IMG/VR virus record: IMGVR_UViG_3300046616_000314
Coordinates: 474,616-538,615 of that record
Strand: one strand, 5' to 3'
DNA length: 64,000 nucleotides
DNA from: a virus
The notes below the pieces were generated by a model. It saw only the letters and a program-made list of their open reading frames with translations. It did not search any database and was not told the DNA's origin. Made by a program: the position numbers and the translations under genes. Below are positions 16,746 through 26,715 of the stretch, piece after piece (the first letter of the stretch is position 1; each line of letters opens with the position of its first letter).

Positions 16746-18540
16746 CTTTAAGTTGAAACTGGGGAAATTCGTCAAAGAAGCTGGAAACCCCGGATTCCTT
16801 ATCCCATCCGTCCCAACCGTAATGCGGAACGGAGATTGAGAATTCTTGATCTTCGAACCAGCCTTCGCTTTCGATTTCTTCTAGTTTTTCTGGTTTGTCG
16901 ATAATGTGTTCCATAGCATATGGCATGGGCAGAGCGAGATTTGCTGGCATATCCCAGTCAAACGCAGTTCCGTATGCCTCTTGATCTTTGTCACCATAAA
17001 TGACTACCAACGGTAAATTTCCCGGTGGGGAATCCAGTGTAGCTTTCAGAGCCTTGAACATTTGAGATTGTGCGCCATTTTCTTGGGCAGTCATCGAAGC
17101 TGAACGTAGAGCATCCATAATATCGCCGTCCTCGTATTTCACAAGGTTCCAAACATCGTCAAGATGATTAGGATCAAATTCTTCATCCTCTTCTTCTTCC
17201 CAACTAGCGACCAAATCGGGTTGTTCCTTGGCATAATATGCTCCAATCATTTTGATTGAATCATTTGGAAGATCATCCCATAGCGAGTCGGGAATAGGTT
17301 CAAAGTTCATGTCCTGGGTATCATCAATATTGTCGGCGCAATATTCGGTCTCTCGATCACCGTATTCTTTTAACAAATCTACCCATGATGCGAAGTGTTC
17401 AATAATCAAATAGTCTTTCGTTGCGTGTCTACAACGAATGTCTGCATTAGCAAGACTATTGATGACTTTCTTACCAAGTTCTTCGGACCAACCAAATTTC
17501 TTATATTGATACGAGGTAGTAGCCAGATTAGGTTTCTTTTCGAACAATTCATTCTGGGTTTCTTCGGGCAGATCGGAAACGGCAAAGTTATTCTCGGGCA
17601 TGTAGCCCCCGCCCTTGATGCCCTTGACGTACTTGCTTTCGAGAAGCTTGATAATCATCGGATGATAACGAGCCGCAGGCTTATCGTTGCCGCGCCCTTT
17701 CATTTCACCAAGATATTGATTCTCGTCTAGGATGAACGTCAGGTACGGAACCCAACTTAATTTTTGATCTTCTTTAATTAGGCGGCGTAGACTGATGATA
17801 CGATCACCCGAAGATGCACCCGCATTACCACAGTGACCCATGGCTTTTGCTTCTACATCGCAGTAGCCGCGTGGAAGCAAGACCCAGTAATATTGATCGC
17901 CGCAATTGATAATTTTTTCACCATCATTTTCATCATGATCGATGTATCGCGAGCCCTTTTCTTTCCACTCTTCTTCATCAGAAGCAAAAATCCGCATTAG
18001 ATCATCGGGCGTCTCACGTCCCCATTGATAATTTTGAATTTTGGGAACAGGCAAAGACAAATAGTGGCGTAACATAGAGTCCAAGCGATACATTCTCCGT
18101 TGTATAGCTTGTAAACTTTCGCCTGTTAGATTTGTGCCATTTTTGTAATTGAAGTCTTTAAGCTCAGTCTTGATTAAATCCTCACCCACCTGTCTCATGC
18201 CATCCTTGGCACTACGGCAATGATCGTAATATACATAAGCTAGAGTGATGCGTTTCCAACGAAGATACCAAGTGATCCGATCACTTTTCTTCAAATATTG
18301 CTTAGCCCACGCAATCGGTGAATCGGCTTGTGTAATATTTTTTGCACGATCCTGTTGGATGCCTCGTAAGACATCTTCCTTATCGGTGACGTTTGGATTG
18401 GCTTGAACCAATTTGGTCATGCGATTGAACAAGCTATCAAGCATTTCTGCATAATTAATAGCTTCGGTCAAAACAGCTTTGTTCTCTGTTAAAACGGCTT
18501 TGCCTTCAATGGCATTCATCAAATCGCGGAAGTTTTTCAT
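16738..18540 (-). CDS. Large protein with GHCGN…GRGNDKP motifs, unknown function
   Basis: 600 residues, soluble. The centre (~235-300) carries a distinctive block: KAMGHCGN, DRIISLR, PYLTFILDE, EMKGRGNDKPAARYHPMI. Similar H-C-containing blocks occur in PcfJ-like and other large-phage proteins whose activity is unknown; the Cys-His and following acidic/Lys residues could be an active site. The N-terminus contains a duplicated segment (GKAVLTENKAVLTE). The C-terminal ~250 residues are very acidic. The gene is preceded by CTAAATA exactly five nt from its ATG, so a leaderless late transcript is predicted. Late expression suggests a virion-associated or late role. Confidence 0.85.
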   Translation of the reverse strand: MKNFRDLMNAIEGKAVLTENKAVLTEAINYAEMLDSLFNRMTKLVQANPNVTDKEDVLRGIQQDRAKNITQADSPIAWAKQYLKKSDRITWYLRWKRITLAYVYYDHCRSAKDGMRQVGEDLIKTELKDFNYKNGTNLTGESLQAIQRRMYRLDSMLRHYLSLPVPKIQNYQWGRETPDDLMRIFASDEEEWKEKGSRYIDHDENDGEKIINCGDQYYWVLLPRGYCDVEAKAMGHCGNAGASSGDRIISLRRLIKEDQKLSWVPYLTFILDENQYLGEMKGRGNDKPAARYHPMIIKLLESKYVKGIKGGGYMPENNFAVSDLPEETQNELFEKKPNLATTSYQYKKFGWSEELGKKVINSLANADIRCRHATKDYLIIEHFASWVDLLKEYGDRETEYCADNIDDTQDMNFEPIPDSLWDDLPNDSIKMIGAYYAKEQPDLVASWEEEEDEEFDPNHLDDVWNLVKYEDGDIMDALRSASMTAQENGAQSQMFKALKATLDSPPGNLPLVVIYGDKDQEAYGTAFDWDMPANLALPMPYAMEHIIDKPEKLEEIESEGWFEDQEFSISVPHYGWDGWDKESGVSSFFDEFPQFQLKVK

Positions 18541-18545
18541 AGCTA

Positions 18546-18552
18546 TATTTAG
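18546..18552 (-). promoter_or_regulatory. Late promoter, leaderless geometry
   Basis: Minus-strand CTAAATA (18552-18546), five nt, ATG 18540; same geometry as at 16362. Confidence 0.55.
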
Positions 18553-18564
18553 CCGTATAAGGAT

Positions 18565-18592
18565 TTGACCATTTACGAAAATCTGGTATAAT
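18565..18592 (+). promoter_or_regulatory. Early promoter
   Basis: TTGACC (18565-18570), 16 nt, TATAAT (18587-18592). Close to the sigma70 consensus; drives the 18623 gene. Confidence 0.75.
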
Positions 18593-18622
18593 GCCTAGTC
18601 ATTAATCCTTTTGGAGATATAA

Positions 18623-19219
18623 ATGCGTCGTTTTGCAATGGCTCTCGTAGCCGCATCGCTTCTGTTCGTTCCCGCCATGGCTTCGGCTCAAGCCACCACG
18701 GCTCCTGCCAAGGTCGATACCGCCGGTCTGTCGGATGCCCAAATCGCCGAAGTCGCTGCGACCGCCGAACGTCTGAAGGCGGAAACCCCCGAAGACCTTC
18801 GCAACGCGCGCGAGACCGTCGAGCGCATGAACCAGTATGTCGAGATCGGCAAGGGTCTGGGTTCGGGCATCGGCGCCGCTGCGAAGGAATTGGGCGTCGC
18901 GGTCAACGACTTCGCCAAGACTCCCGTGGGCAAGATCACCATGGCTCTGATCGTCTTCAAGGTCGCGGGCGGTCAGATCATCGGCATCCTGGGCGGCTCG
19001 ATTTGGTTTCTGGTGATGATCCCGCTCTGGATTCATTACTTTAACCGTATCTGTAATCCGATCACGGTTGAAACCGAATACGACAAGGAAAGCGGCAAGC
19101 GCATTCGTACGACGAAGCGCGGTCCCGAACCCGGCAACGGCGACATCGCTGCTTATCGCGGCATCATGCTTCTGGTGTTGATCGTCATTTCCATCGCCGG
19201 TTTCGTCATGGTGTTCTAA
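18623..19219 (+). CDS. Secreted/membrane protein with cleavable signal peptide, early
   Basis: 198 residues. Residues 1-23 form a signal peptide (MRRF, hydrophobic core, AMASA cleavage site). A helical periplasmic segment (~30-95) is followed by hydrophobic segments at ~104-145 and a C-terminal segment (~178-198), so the mature protein is inner-membrane anchored. GGAGA ribosome-binding site, consensus-like early promoter, strong terminator, and GC-rich host-like codon use: a monocistronic, probably highly expressed early gene acting at the host envelope. It might serve superinfection exclusion or lysis control, but no family is recognised. Confidence 0.8.
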   Translation: MRRFAMALVAASLLFVPAMASAQATTAPAKVDTAGLSDAQIAEVAATAERLKAETPEDLRNARETVERMNQYVEIGKGLGSGIGAAAKELGVAVNDFAKTPVGKITMALIVFKVAGGQIIGILGGSIWFLVMIPLWIHYFNRICNPITVETEYDKESGKRIRTTKRGPEPGNGDIAAYRGIMLLVLIVISIAGFVMVF

Positions 19220-19242
19220 ATCCAAACGGATTTAGGAACGAA

Positions 19243-19274
19243 AAAAGCCCCGGCAGTTTTGCCGGGGCTTTTCT
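19243..19274. terminator. Bidirectional terminator
   Basis: agccccggc (19246-19254) pairs with gccggggct (19261-19269), flanked by A-run and T-run. Serves the 18623 gene (+) and the fibre gene ending at 19297 (-). Confidence 0.85.
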
Positions 19275-19296
19275 TTTACGCTTTACTTACGCGAAC

Positions 19297-20379
19297 TTAT
19301 GCGTAAGTGATGATGATTGTTGCGTTACCAAGAGTAGCAGTTCCGGTGACATAGATCGAAATCGCTGTCTCGGAACCGGCTGGATATTGGTAGATCGGTG
19401 TAGTTACGTAAGCACCTTCCGATTGCAAATCGTTTTGATCATCGCCCATTAGACGAAGATTGTCACTAGCGTCACCGACGCTAATTGCCATGTCGCCATC
19501 AAAACCATCGGTGACTTCAACGCTAACTTCAACGACACGAGCACCATTGCCAACGTTGCCGATGGAGATTGTACCGGTCGAAGCTGCGTCAATTTCAACC
19601 TTTGTAGTCAGGCTGTCCGAACGAGCCGAATCTTGGGTTGCAGTTAGAACCCATGCACCTGTCCACAGGTATTCAGCCCATTCACCAGCCGCCGCATCAG
19701 TGGGGTTGCCACTTGCGTCGATTACGTGAACGACTTGACCAGTGAACGGTGTCAGTGCGTCGCGCGCAGCAATATTGGCAACAACGGTGGTACCCGAAGT
19801 GATGCCGCTAAAGCCCTTGCTACCAACGTAGCGATAACCCTCAATGTAGATGCCGTTCGAAGCAACCGAAACGGTTGTAGCCGTACCGATTGTTGCCGTG
19901 CGGCTTGCCGGGATGGTGTTCGGGAAAGTCAGAACACCAGCAACGTAGTCGAAAATCCATTCTTCGTTAGTTGTATCCGGTAGGATACGTGCAGCAGGAC
20001 CGCCGTTCGGATCACCGATATATACCTTAACGGCATAACCAGCACCGAAAGCCGAAGGAACGAAGTCACCGGTACGCGATGCAGTTGTTCCAAAAGTCGA
20101 AGTTGTGAACCAAGTGAGGTTTGACGGAGCGGTCGGGTCATTCGTACAACGATAGCGATTAGCTCCGGTGTAAACGCCGACGTTAGCAGTTGTCGAAACC
20201 GGCGGGGTTTCTGGAATGCTAGTGCTGTCGGTGTTTGCCCAAATGCTTGACGCATAAACAGTTGTCGGCGAAGCGACGGTTTCGTTAGACGCAAGCTTTG
20301 TGCCCGAACCAGCGGTCTTAGAAGTACCGAAGTTCTTTTTCCACAAAAGGTCTAGTTTTTCTGTATCTGAAATAGCCAT
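19297..20379 (-). CDS. Chimeric tail fibre protein (N of fibre B joined to C of fibre C)
   Basis: 360 residues. Residues 1-~195 match the N-terminus of plus-strand fibre B (MAISDTEKLDLLWKK; YIGDPNGGPAARILPDTTNEEWIFDY; NGIYIEGYRYVGSKGF). Residues ~200-360 match the C-terminus of plus-strand fibre C (IAARDALTPFTGQ, GEWAEYLWTG, LMGDDQNDLQSEGAYVTTP, ATIIITYA). The two partner domains therefore occur in one polypeptide here and in two neighbouring genes at 5.3-9.5 kb. It lies 18 nt downstream of the 20398 fibre gene in the same transcript. Confidence 0.85.
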   Translation of the reverse strand: MAISDTEKLDLLWKKNFGTSKTAGSGTKLASNETVASPTTVYASSIWANTDSTSIPETPPVSTTANVGVYTGANRYRCTNDPTAPSNLTWFTTSTFGTTASRTGDFVPSAFGAGYAVKVYIGDPNGGPAARILPDTTNEEWIFDYVAGVLTFPNTIPASRTATIGTATTVSVASNGIYIEGYRYVGSKGFSGITSGTTVVANIAARDALTPFTGQVVHVIDASGNPTDAAAGEWAEYLWTGAWVLTATQDSARSDSLTTKVEIDAASTGTISIGNVGNGARVVEVSVEVTDGFDGDMAISVGDASDNLRLMGDDQNDLQSEGAYVTTPIYQYPAGSETAISIYVTGTATLGNATIIITYA

Positions 20380-20397
20380 AATAAATCTATACCTTTC

Positions 20398-22224
20398 TTA
20401 GTTTGTGAAGCTTAGAGCACTGATCGATTGACCAGCATTCAGGCGAATGCGAACCAAGATTTGATTGCCTGTAGCGTTAGTGGACGACTGAGTACCGAAA
20501 GTAATCGAGAAGGTACCCGAAGCACCCGACATCGCAGAACCTTGAGCACAACCGGCTAGAGTATCACCAGATTTACCGGGGACGCCAGCACCGTCGTACA
20601 GTTGGAAAGCATTCCACCAGCCGTTAGCAGCGTTCGGAGAGATTGTGCCATTGTCGGAGACGCCCGGTAGACCGATCCAGCAACCCGCGTAAGTGCCGGT
20701 GACTACGATCTTGAATGCCGATAGAGCCGAACGATTGAACGAGAAGGTTACGTATTGCGCACCAGTACGACCCGAAGACAGGTTCGGACCAGCAGGCAGA
20801 TAACCCGACGAATAGTTCGTTTGGTCATGCTTCAAAGTACCGCCAACAACGGTTGCATCGTAGGTTTGGATTGCAGCAGTAGCATCCCAAGCCGATTGAG
20901 TTTGAACCGGGGTGTCGCCACCAGCAGCCAGACCCATACGAATTGCGTTATTTGTGTTCGGAGAAGAACCCAGACCGGTGACTGTAACGCTCAGTTCATC
21001 AATACGACCAGCAGCAGTACCGCGCTTAACGAGAACAACGCCAGTAGCGGTTGTGCCTGTCGAGCCATTGACGTTGCGACCGGTAAGAGTAACGGTACCC
21101 ATATTGTGGATATTTGTGCCGTTAACGCTTAGTGATTGTTGAGAAATATTTGTAGCAGTAGTTGTGTTCGCATTGATCGGAGTAGAAATACCCAAAGTGG
21201 CGTATGTCAGAGTTTGCGAAGTTAGAATGCTGTTAGAGGCTGAAATAACCAGCGGGTCGGTGCCGCCGTAGTATGTTTGACCAGCGAGGTTGCTGATAGA
21301 ACCGTTGACGTTCAGAGACGCGCCGCTGTTGTAGTGAGGAACGCTGGACGAATACGCCAGAGTACCCGCAACACCTTCAACGACGTTGGCGGTGACAGCC
21401 GGAACGGCGGTCAAATGGTCACGAACAAAATAAATTTCAGAAGTTTGACCGGCGCCTGTGTGGTTCAGTCGGAATTTGTTGACGCCAAGCGGTGCAGCCG
21501 CCAGGGTAACAGTAGTATCAATGGACTTCCAAAAACCAGCAGTCGAAAGCGGATAATCTTTCTGATCGGCAAGGACCAGACCGGAATATGTACCGCCGTC
21601 GCCTGTACCTGTCAGAGCCTTAGAGCCAAGGACCGAACCGTTCAGCAAGAGTTGCATGGTACCCGAATTGCCCGGTCCCATGTCTTGGAAGGTGTTGGAA
21701 GAAACGCCAGCCGCCGTGATACGCGAAACAGCGTTGGTAGGAACGAGAGTAGAAGTACCGCTGTTATCAACGACACCGTTAGCCAGGACCGGAGTAGTAC
21801 CGGCGGTGTTGGCAACGGTCAGGGCGTTGCCGTTCGGGAACGCGGGAGGCGCAGCCGGTGTGAGCAAAGCCAAGATTTCGTTCAAGCCATCAATGGCATC
21901 CGAAACCTTTGTTGTTTCTGTGATAGTGATTGCACCCGGCGAGAACGATCCGTCGCCCTCAGTCGCGGCATTACCCATGACAAGGTGAAAGCCATCAACT
22001 GGACCGGCGTTTGCGACGGCGTTGCTGATGGACGTGTTAAGTTGGTTCAGGGTCACAACGTCGTTGTTTCCAACGCCGGGAGCCGCACGAACAACCGCCA
22101 ACGAACTATCGTCAGCGGTACGAGCCTCGATTGTTTCCGCATTTTTCTTCAGGCGCGGACCTGACTTACCTAGTTGTACGTTGCTGCCAACGCCAACCAG
22201 ACCGAAATTTTTAATATCAGCCAT
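20398..22224 (-). CDS. Tail fibre protein, second copy of fibre A body with a different anchor
   Basis: 608 residues. The first ~65 residues (MADIKNFGLVGVGSNVQLGKSGPRLK…) are the anchor module shared with 9658-12507 and 59373-60701. From ~residue 100 to the end it is homologous to plus-strand fibre A (3422-5323), ending in the same NATGNQILVRIRLNAGQSISALSFTN-type block. It therefore joins the anchor of one fibre type to the shaft and tip of another. The late promoter ATAAATA and a hairpin that masks the ribosome-binding site in read-through RNA lie just upstream. Confidence 0.87.
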   Translation of the reverse strand: MADIKNFGLVGVGSNVQLGKSGPRLKKNAETIEARTADDSSLAVVRAAPGVGNNDVVTLNQLNTSISNAVANAGPVDGFHLVMGNAATEGDGSFSPGAITITETTKVSDAIDGLNEILALLTPAAPPAFPNGNALTVANTAGTTPVLANGVVDNSGTSTLVPTNAVSRITAAGVSSNTFQDMGPGNSGTMQLLLNGSVLGSKALTGTGDGGTYSGLVLADQKDYPLSTAGFWKSIDTTVTLAAAPLGVNKFRLNHTGAGQTSEIYFVRDHLTAVPAVTANVVEGVAGTLAYSSSVPHYNSGASLNVNGSISNLAGQTYYGGTDPLVISASNSILTSQTLTYATLGISTPINANTTTATNISQQSLSVNGTNIHNMGTVTLTGRNVNGSTGTTATGVVLVKRGTAAGRIDELSVTVTGLGSSPNTNNAIRMGLAAGGDTPVQTQSAWDATAAIQTYDATVVGGTLKHDQTNYSSGYLPAGPNLSSGRTGAQYVTFSFNRSALSAFKIVVTGTYAGCWIGLPGVSDNGTISPNAANGWWNAFQLYDGAGVPGKSGDTLAGCAQGSAMSGASGTFSITFGTQSSTNATGNQILVRIRLNAGQSISALSFTN

Positions 22225-22227
22225 GAT

Positions 22228-22272
22228 TGTCTCCGAACAAGGGAAAACCCCTCGCCTTTATTTATGGAGACA
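22228..22272 (-). promoter_or_regulatory. Anti-SD / late promoter / SD element of the minus-strand fibre operon
   Basis: On the minus strand TGTCTCC (22272-22266) abuts ATAAATA (22265-22259) and is perfectly complementary to GGAGACA (22234-22228), which contains the ribosome-binding site 6 nt before the ATG. The predicted late start (~22253) excludes the anti-SD arm. Confidence 0.65.
22259..22265 (-). promoter_or_regulatory. Late promoter element ATAAATA (minus)
   Basis: Minus-strand ATAAATA 34 nt before ATG 22224. Confidence 0.7.
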
Positions 22273-22303
22273 CGGACCAATTTATCTGTAGCTTAATCAT
22301 AAA

Positions 22304-22337
22304 CATGGTTAACAACCATGATAATATTCATGGTTGT
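22304..22337. repeat. Overlapping inverted repeats with a CtrA-like half-site
   Basis: Arm A (catggtt, 22304-22310) can pair with arm B (aaccatg, 22314-22320); alternatively acaaccatga (22312-22321) pairs perfectly with tcatggttgt (22328-22337). The two hairpins exclude each other. ATGGTTAA at 22305-22312 is the reverse complement of TTAACCAT. Confidence 0.6.
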
Positions 22338-22502
22338 AACGTCTTGAAAACATTCAATTTTGAGTAGTGGGAGCTTTCTGTTGACAGGCTATAAGTCCGA
22401 AGACTTGGCTCCCTGGAGGCGCCGCTTTTGAGGTCGGGTCTTGCTCGGGTAGTAACTCAAGTCAACAATTCAACTCTATTTAACCACGGGATACCGCGCG
22501 CG
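22338..22502. other. Gene-free stretch with a possible three-way-junction RNA
   Basis: gggagc (22369-22374) can pair with gctccc (22408-22413), enclosing a small hairpin (ctg/cag at 22378-22387) and aagtc-CGAA-gactt (22393-22406). The 12-mer ataagtccgaag (22391-22402) recurs at 33434-33445 after tyrS. No protein-coding potential seen. Confidence 0.35.
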
Positions 22503-22792
22503 TCAACAATAATATGAATTATCGCCAACGCCGAATAAAATTTTGAAACCGATGAACAGCCACCAACCAAGACCGATGCAGAAACCAAGTCCAACAACGA
22601 TAACGAAAAGAACTTTGAACAGTATCAAATATTTGATGAGCGCAAGAGCGATCACTACCGTCGCGATGGCGGTGAAACCTATCACGGCGAACACAAAAAT
22701 TTTGTTCCAGAAAGGAAGATTGTCCACTTTACGAACCCATTGCTTAGTCGGATGTTCGAATAGAAGTTCCCATTCTTCTTTCTTCGTAGCCA

Positions 22793-22793
<1 letters not shown>
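22503..22793 (-). CDS. Small membrane protein downstream of serS
   Basis: 96 residues with two hydrophobic segments (~29-52 and ~57-87) after a polar N-terminus, predicted to span the membrane twice. Its ATG overlaps the serS stop codon by one base (TAATG), so it is the last gene of the overlapping minus-strand operon. No family recognised; a small two-helix membrane protein could modify the host envelope. Confidence 0.75.
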
Positions 22794-24997
<2,204 letters not shown>

Positions 24998-24998
<1 letters not shown>

Positions 24999-25252
24999 CA
25001 GAGCCACTTCAGTTTGAAATATACCGCATCATCTTTGTTGTTAAACGATATGGCTGATCCACCGGAAAGCCCGTAGAGATCGAGTGTGCAATCGATCTTT
25101 TCTCTAGCCAACCATTCAGCAAATTCGCCCGTAAACCGATGCTTGAGAGTGCAAGAAACTGGTGATTTGATACCTTGTACAAGGTAATGTTCCCCAACCG
25201 TCTTTGGTGGATTCAGGAAGACGTACTTGCCGTCAATAATTTTGAAACTCAT
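24998..25252 (-). CDS. Small KLKW-motif protein
   Basis: 84 residues; ATG 25252 overlaps the upstream stop as ATGA. The C-terminus FNNKDDAVYFKLKWL is the clearest example of a motif shared by small proteins in this window: a strand, Asn/Asp turn, acidic helix and KLKW at the very end. The rest is unrecognised. It is translationally coupled on both sides within the minus-strand operon. Confidence 0.8.
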
Positions 25253-26142
25253 AACGCCATCCAAAGTTGGAACTTACGAATGTAATCAACATCCGGTTTA
25301 TTAATTTGAGACCAATTCTCAATCAGAAAATCTCGGAACCATCCGGTAGTCATGACCGTGGTCAATCGTTGTAGTGCCTTTGAGTAGGCTTCGGACGGGT
25401 TGCGTTCTCGACCGGGGAGGATGAAACGCTCTAGGGCGATCACCATAATTTCTTCCCGTGCCAATTTTTGTTGAACGTCTAGGGATGCCGCATCGAATAG
25501 TGTTTTGTCGAGGCTGGCTTTGGACAAATCATTTTTGAAAGTTTCGAACAGCGGACGCCCGCCGTACTTCATCGCATCGTGCAAATCGTCGTGATCAAGC
25601 ATACGCCCGACAGAGTTGTTGCTTTTTGCAAAGAATGCTTCGTTACTCATGTTGGTGTTGATACGTCGAACACCGAATTTTTCTACATTCTCGGCGTGGC
25701 GAAACTGATAGAAATAAAGTTCGCTGAAGCTAGGCTCACCTTCGCTACGATCCTTCAGCCAATGATAATCCTCGATGTTCTTGCGCCAGTGAACATTCCA
25801 ATCCAGATGGCTTCGTTTGATCAACGTCAAAATGGACGGGGAAGGAACGTTTGCCTCACCAAATGGAATATCCATTTTGAAGGAATATGGTAGAGCGTTG
25901 ATTTGCGTTTCTAGCGTTTCGTTGCTTGACAAGGGCGTGATCGTCTCAAACTCTAGACGTGAGCCGTCCTTGAGCTTGAAGCGCACTTTCTTGTCATGCG
26001 GCGACACCATATCCACGATGGAATCTTTTGCTTCGGTAGCCCACGCCAGGATTTCCGAAGGTCGGGCAATGATGTCCCAATCCTTAGCTTCCCGAAAATC
26101 GGGATACCAAAAACTAATTGCGCGTGAGCCGATGATGATCAT
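25249..26142 (-). CDS. Nucleotidyltransferase-like phage protein
   Basis: 297 residues. The N-terminus MIIIGSRAISFWYPDFREAKDWDII fits the G-S…D-W-D-I signature of nucleotidyltransferase-fold proteins, and LEFETI later could supply the third acidic residue. Charged helical regions (~130-200) include DRSEGE and a histidine pair HDDLHD. Proteins of this kind are found in many large phages with unknown substrate. It overlaps both neighbours by ATGA and is unrelated in overall sequence to the other nucleotidyltransferase-like gene at 2262. Confidence 0.65.
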   Translation of the reverse strand: MIIIGSRAISFWYPDFREAKDWDIIARPSEILAWATEAKDSIVDMVSPHDKKVRFKLKDGSRLEFETITPLSSNETLETQINALPYSFKMDIPFGEANVPSPSILTLIKRSHLDWNVHWRKNIEDYHWLKDRSEGEPSFSELYFYQFRHAENVEKFGVRRINTNMSNEAFFAKSNNSVGRMLDHDDLHDAMKYGGRPLFETFKNDLSKASLDKTLFDAASLDVQQKLAREEIMVIALERFILPGRERNPSEAYSKALQRLTTVMTTGWFRDFLIENWSQINKPDVDYIRKFQLWMAL

Positions 26143-26444
26143 GTGTCTGGGTCAATAATGATTTGAGGATATTTTAGTTTTATAAACGCGAGGTCTTCTT
26201 CGCTTAGATCAAACGCGACATAGTGATTATTGTCAGCAATATTTCCGCCCCAAGGACGAACAGAAATAGATTTATCGGGAAATTGTTTTCTAAACCACTT
26301 CACGAATTCTCTATTATCATTTCGAAGCGTCTTGAACAATGTTCTAGTCCAAACCGAAGTGCCTTTGGGATGAAACAAAGACAGGGTGAATGACCCATCG
26401 TGTCGTTGTTGGTATCGCGGCGCAAAGGTGAGAAACGTTGTCAT
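26139..26444 (-). CDS. Small KLKY-motif protein
   Basis: 101 residues, basic N-terminal half. Near the C-terminus it has VAFDLSEEDLAFIKLKYPQ, matching the shared [F]-x-[DN]-x-[DE]-[DE]…KLK[WY] motif, with a nine-residue tail after it. Its ATG overlaps the preceding stop (TAATG). No enzymatic motif is visible. Confidence 0.8.
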   Translation of the reverse strand: MTTFLTFAPRYQQRHDGSFTLSLFHPKGTSVWTRTLFKTLRNDNREFVKWFRKQFPDKSISVRPWGGNIADNNHYVAFDLSEEDLAFIKLKYPQIIIDPDT

Positions 26445-26647
26445 TACGATTCGCGTTGAGACAGCCCGGCATGAGCGCGAAGCGTGTACTCAAAATCCAC
26501 GATTGAGAACGAGAGCCCTACCGCCTCGGCTTCGATTTGGATATCGTGTGCCATATCCAGGGCTTCGCGAAGGTCAATGCGTTCTTCGCGTAGGTCGTCA
26601 ATGATGCCAGCTTGCGCGGCATTGAGATCGAAACTGGTTGTAATCAC
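26444..26647 (-). CDS. Small helical protein, first gene of the minus-strand serS operon
   Basis: 67 residues, mostly acidic helix (DDLREERIDLREALDMAHDIQIEAEAVG). The start is GTG 26647, since no ATG is available in frame, with a weak ribosome-binding site. A TTGCAT/TAACTA promoter lies upstream on the same strand. It is the first of seven genes whose ends all overlap, ending at 22503. Confidence 0.6.
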   Translation of the reverse strand: MITTSFDLNAAQAGIIDDLREERIDLREALDMAHDIQIEAEAVGLSFSIVDFEYTLRAHAGLSQRES

Positions 26648-26678
26648 GGTAAAAACTCATAAAAAAATTACGAGAATT

Positions 26679-26707
26679 TAGTTACCGAATTTGGTTAAGG
26701 GATGCAA
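26679..26707 (-). promoter_or_regulatory. Possible promoter of the serS operon
   Basis: Minus-strand TTGCAT (26707-26702), 17 nt, TAACTA (26684-26679). Weaker match than the other early promoters; predicted start ~26672. Confidence 0.4.
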
Positions 26708-26715
26708 GCGAAAAA

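Noticed and set aside
18602-19225. Long minus-strand frame opposite the secreted early protein
   Set aside because: The plus frame has a perfect signal peptide, promoter and terminator; the minus frame is GC-bias shadow.
21277-22164. 295-residue plus-strand frame opposite the minus-strand fibre
   Set aside because: Arg/Asn/Ser-rich mirror of a fibre sequence; the minus frame has strong homology to fibre A.
19297-22224. Active DNA invertase system flipping fibre genes
   Set aside because: The inverted fibre copies differ throughout, no invertase gene or short crossover site is visible here; only ordinary homologous exchange remains possible.
22338-22502. Hammerhead ribozyme in the three-way-junction-like region
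   Set aside because: The junction lacks the CUGAUGA and GAAA core sequences; ctgttga is not a valid substitute.
22225-22502. T-box or other aminoacyl-tRNA-responsive leader for serS
   Set aside because: The region is downstream of serS, not upstream, and has no T-box sequence; T-boxes are also not typical of this host group.
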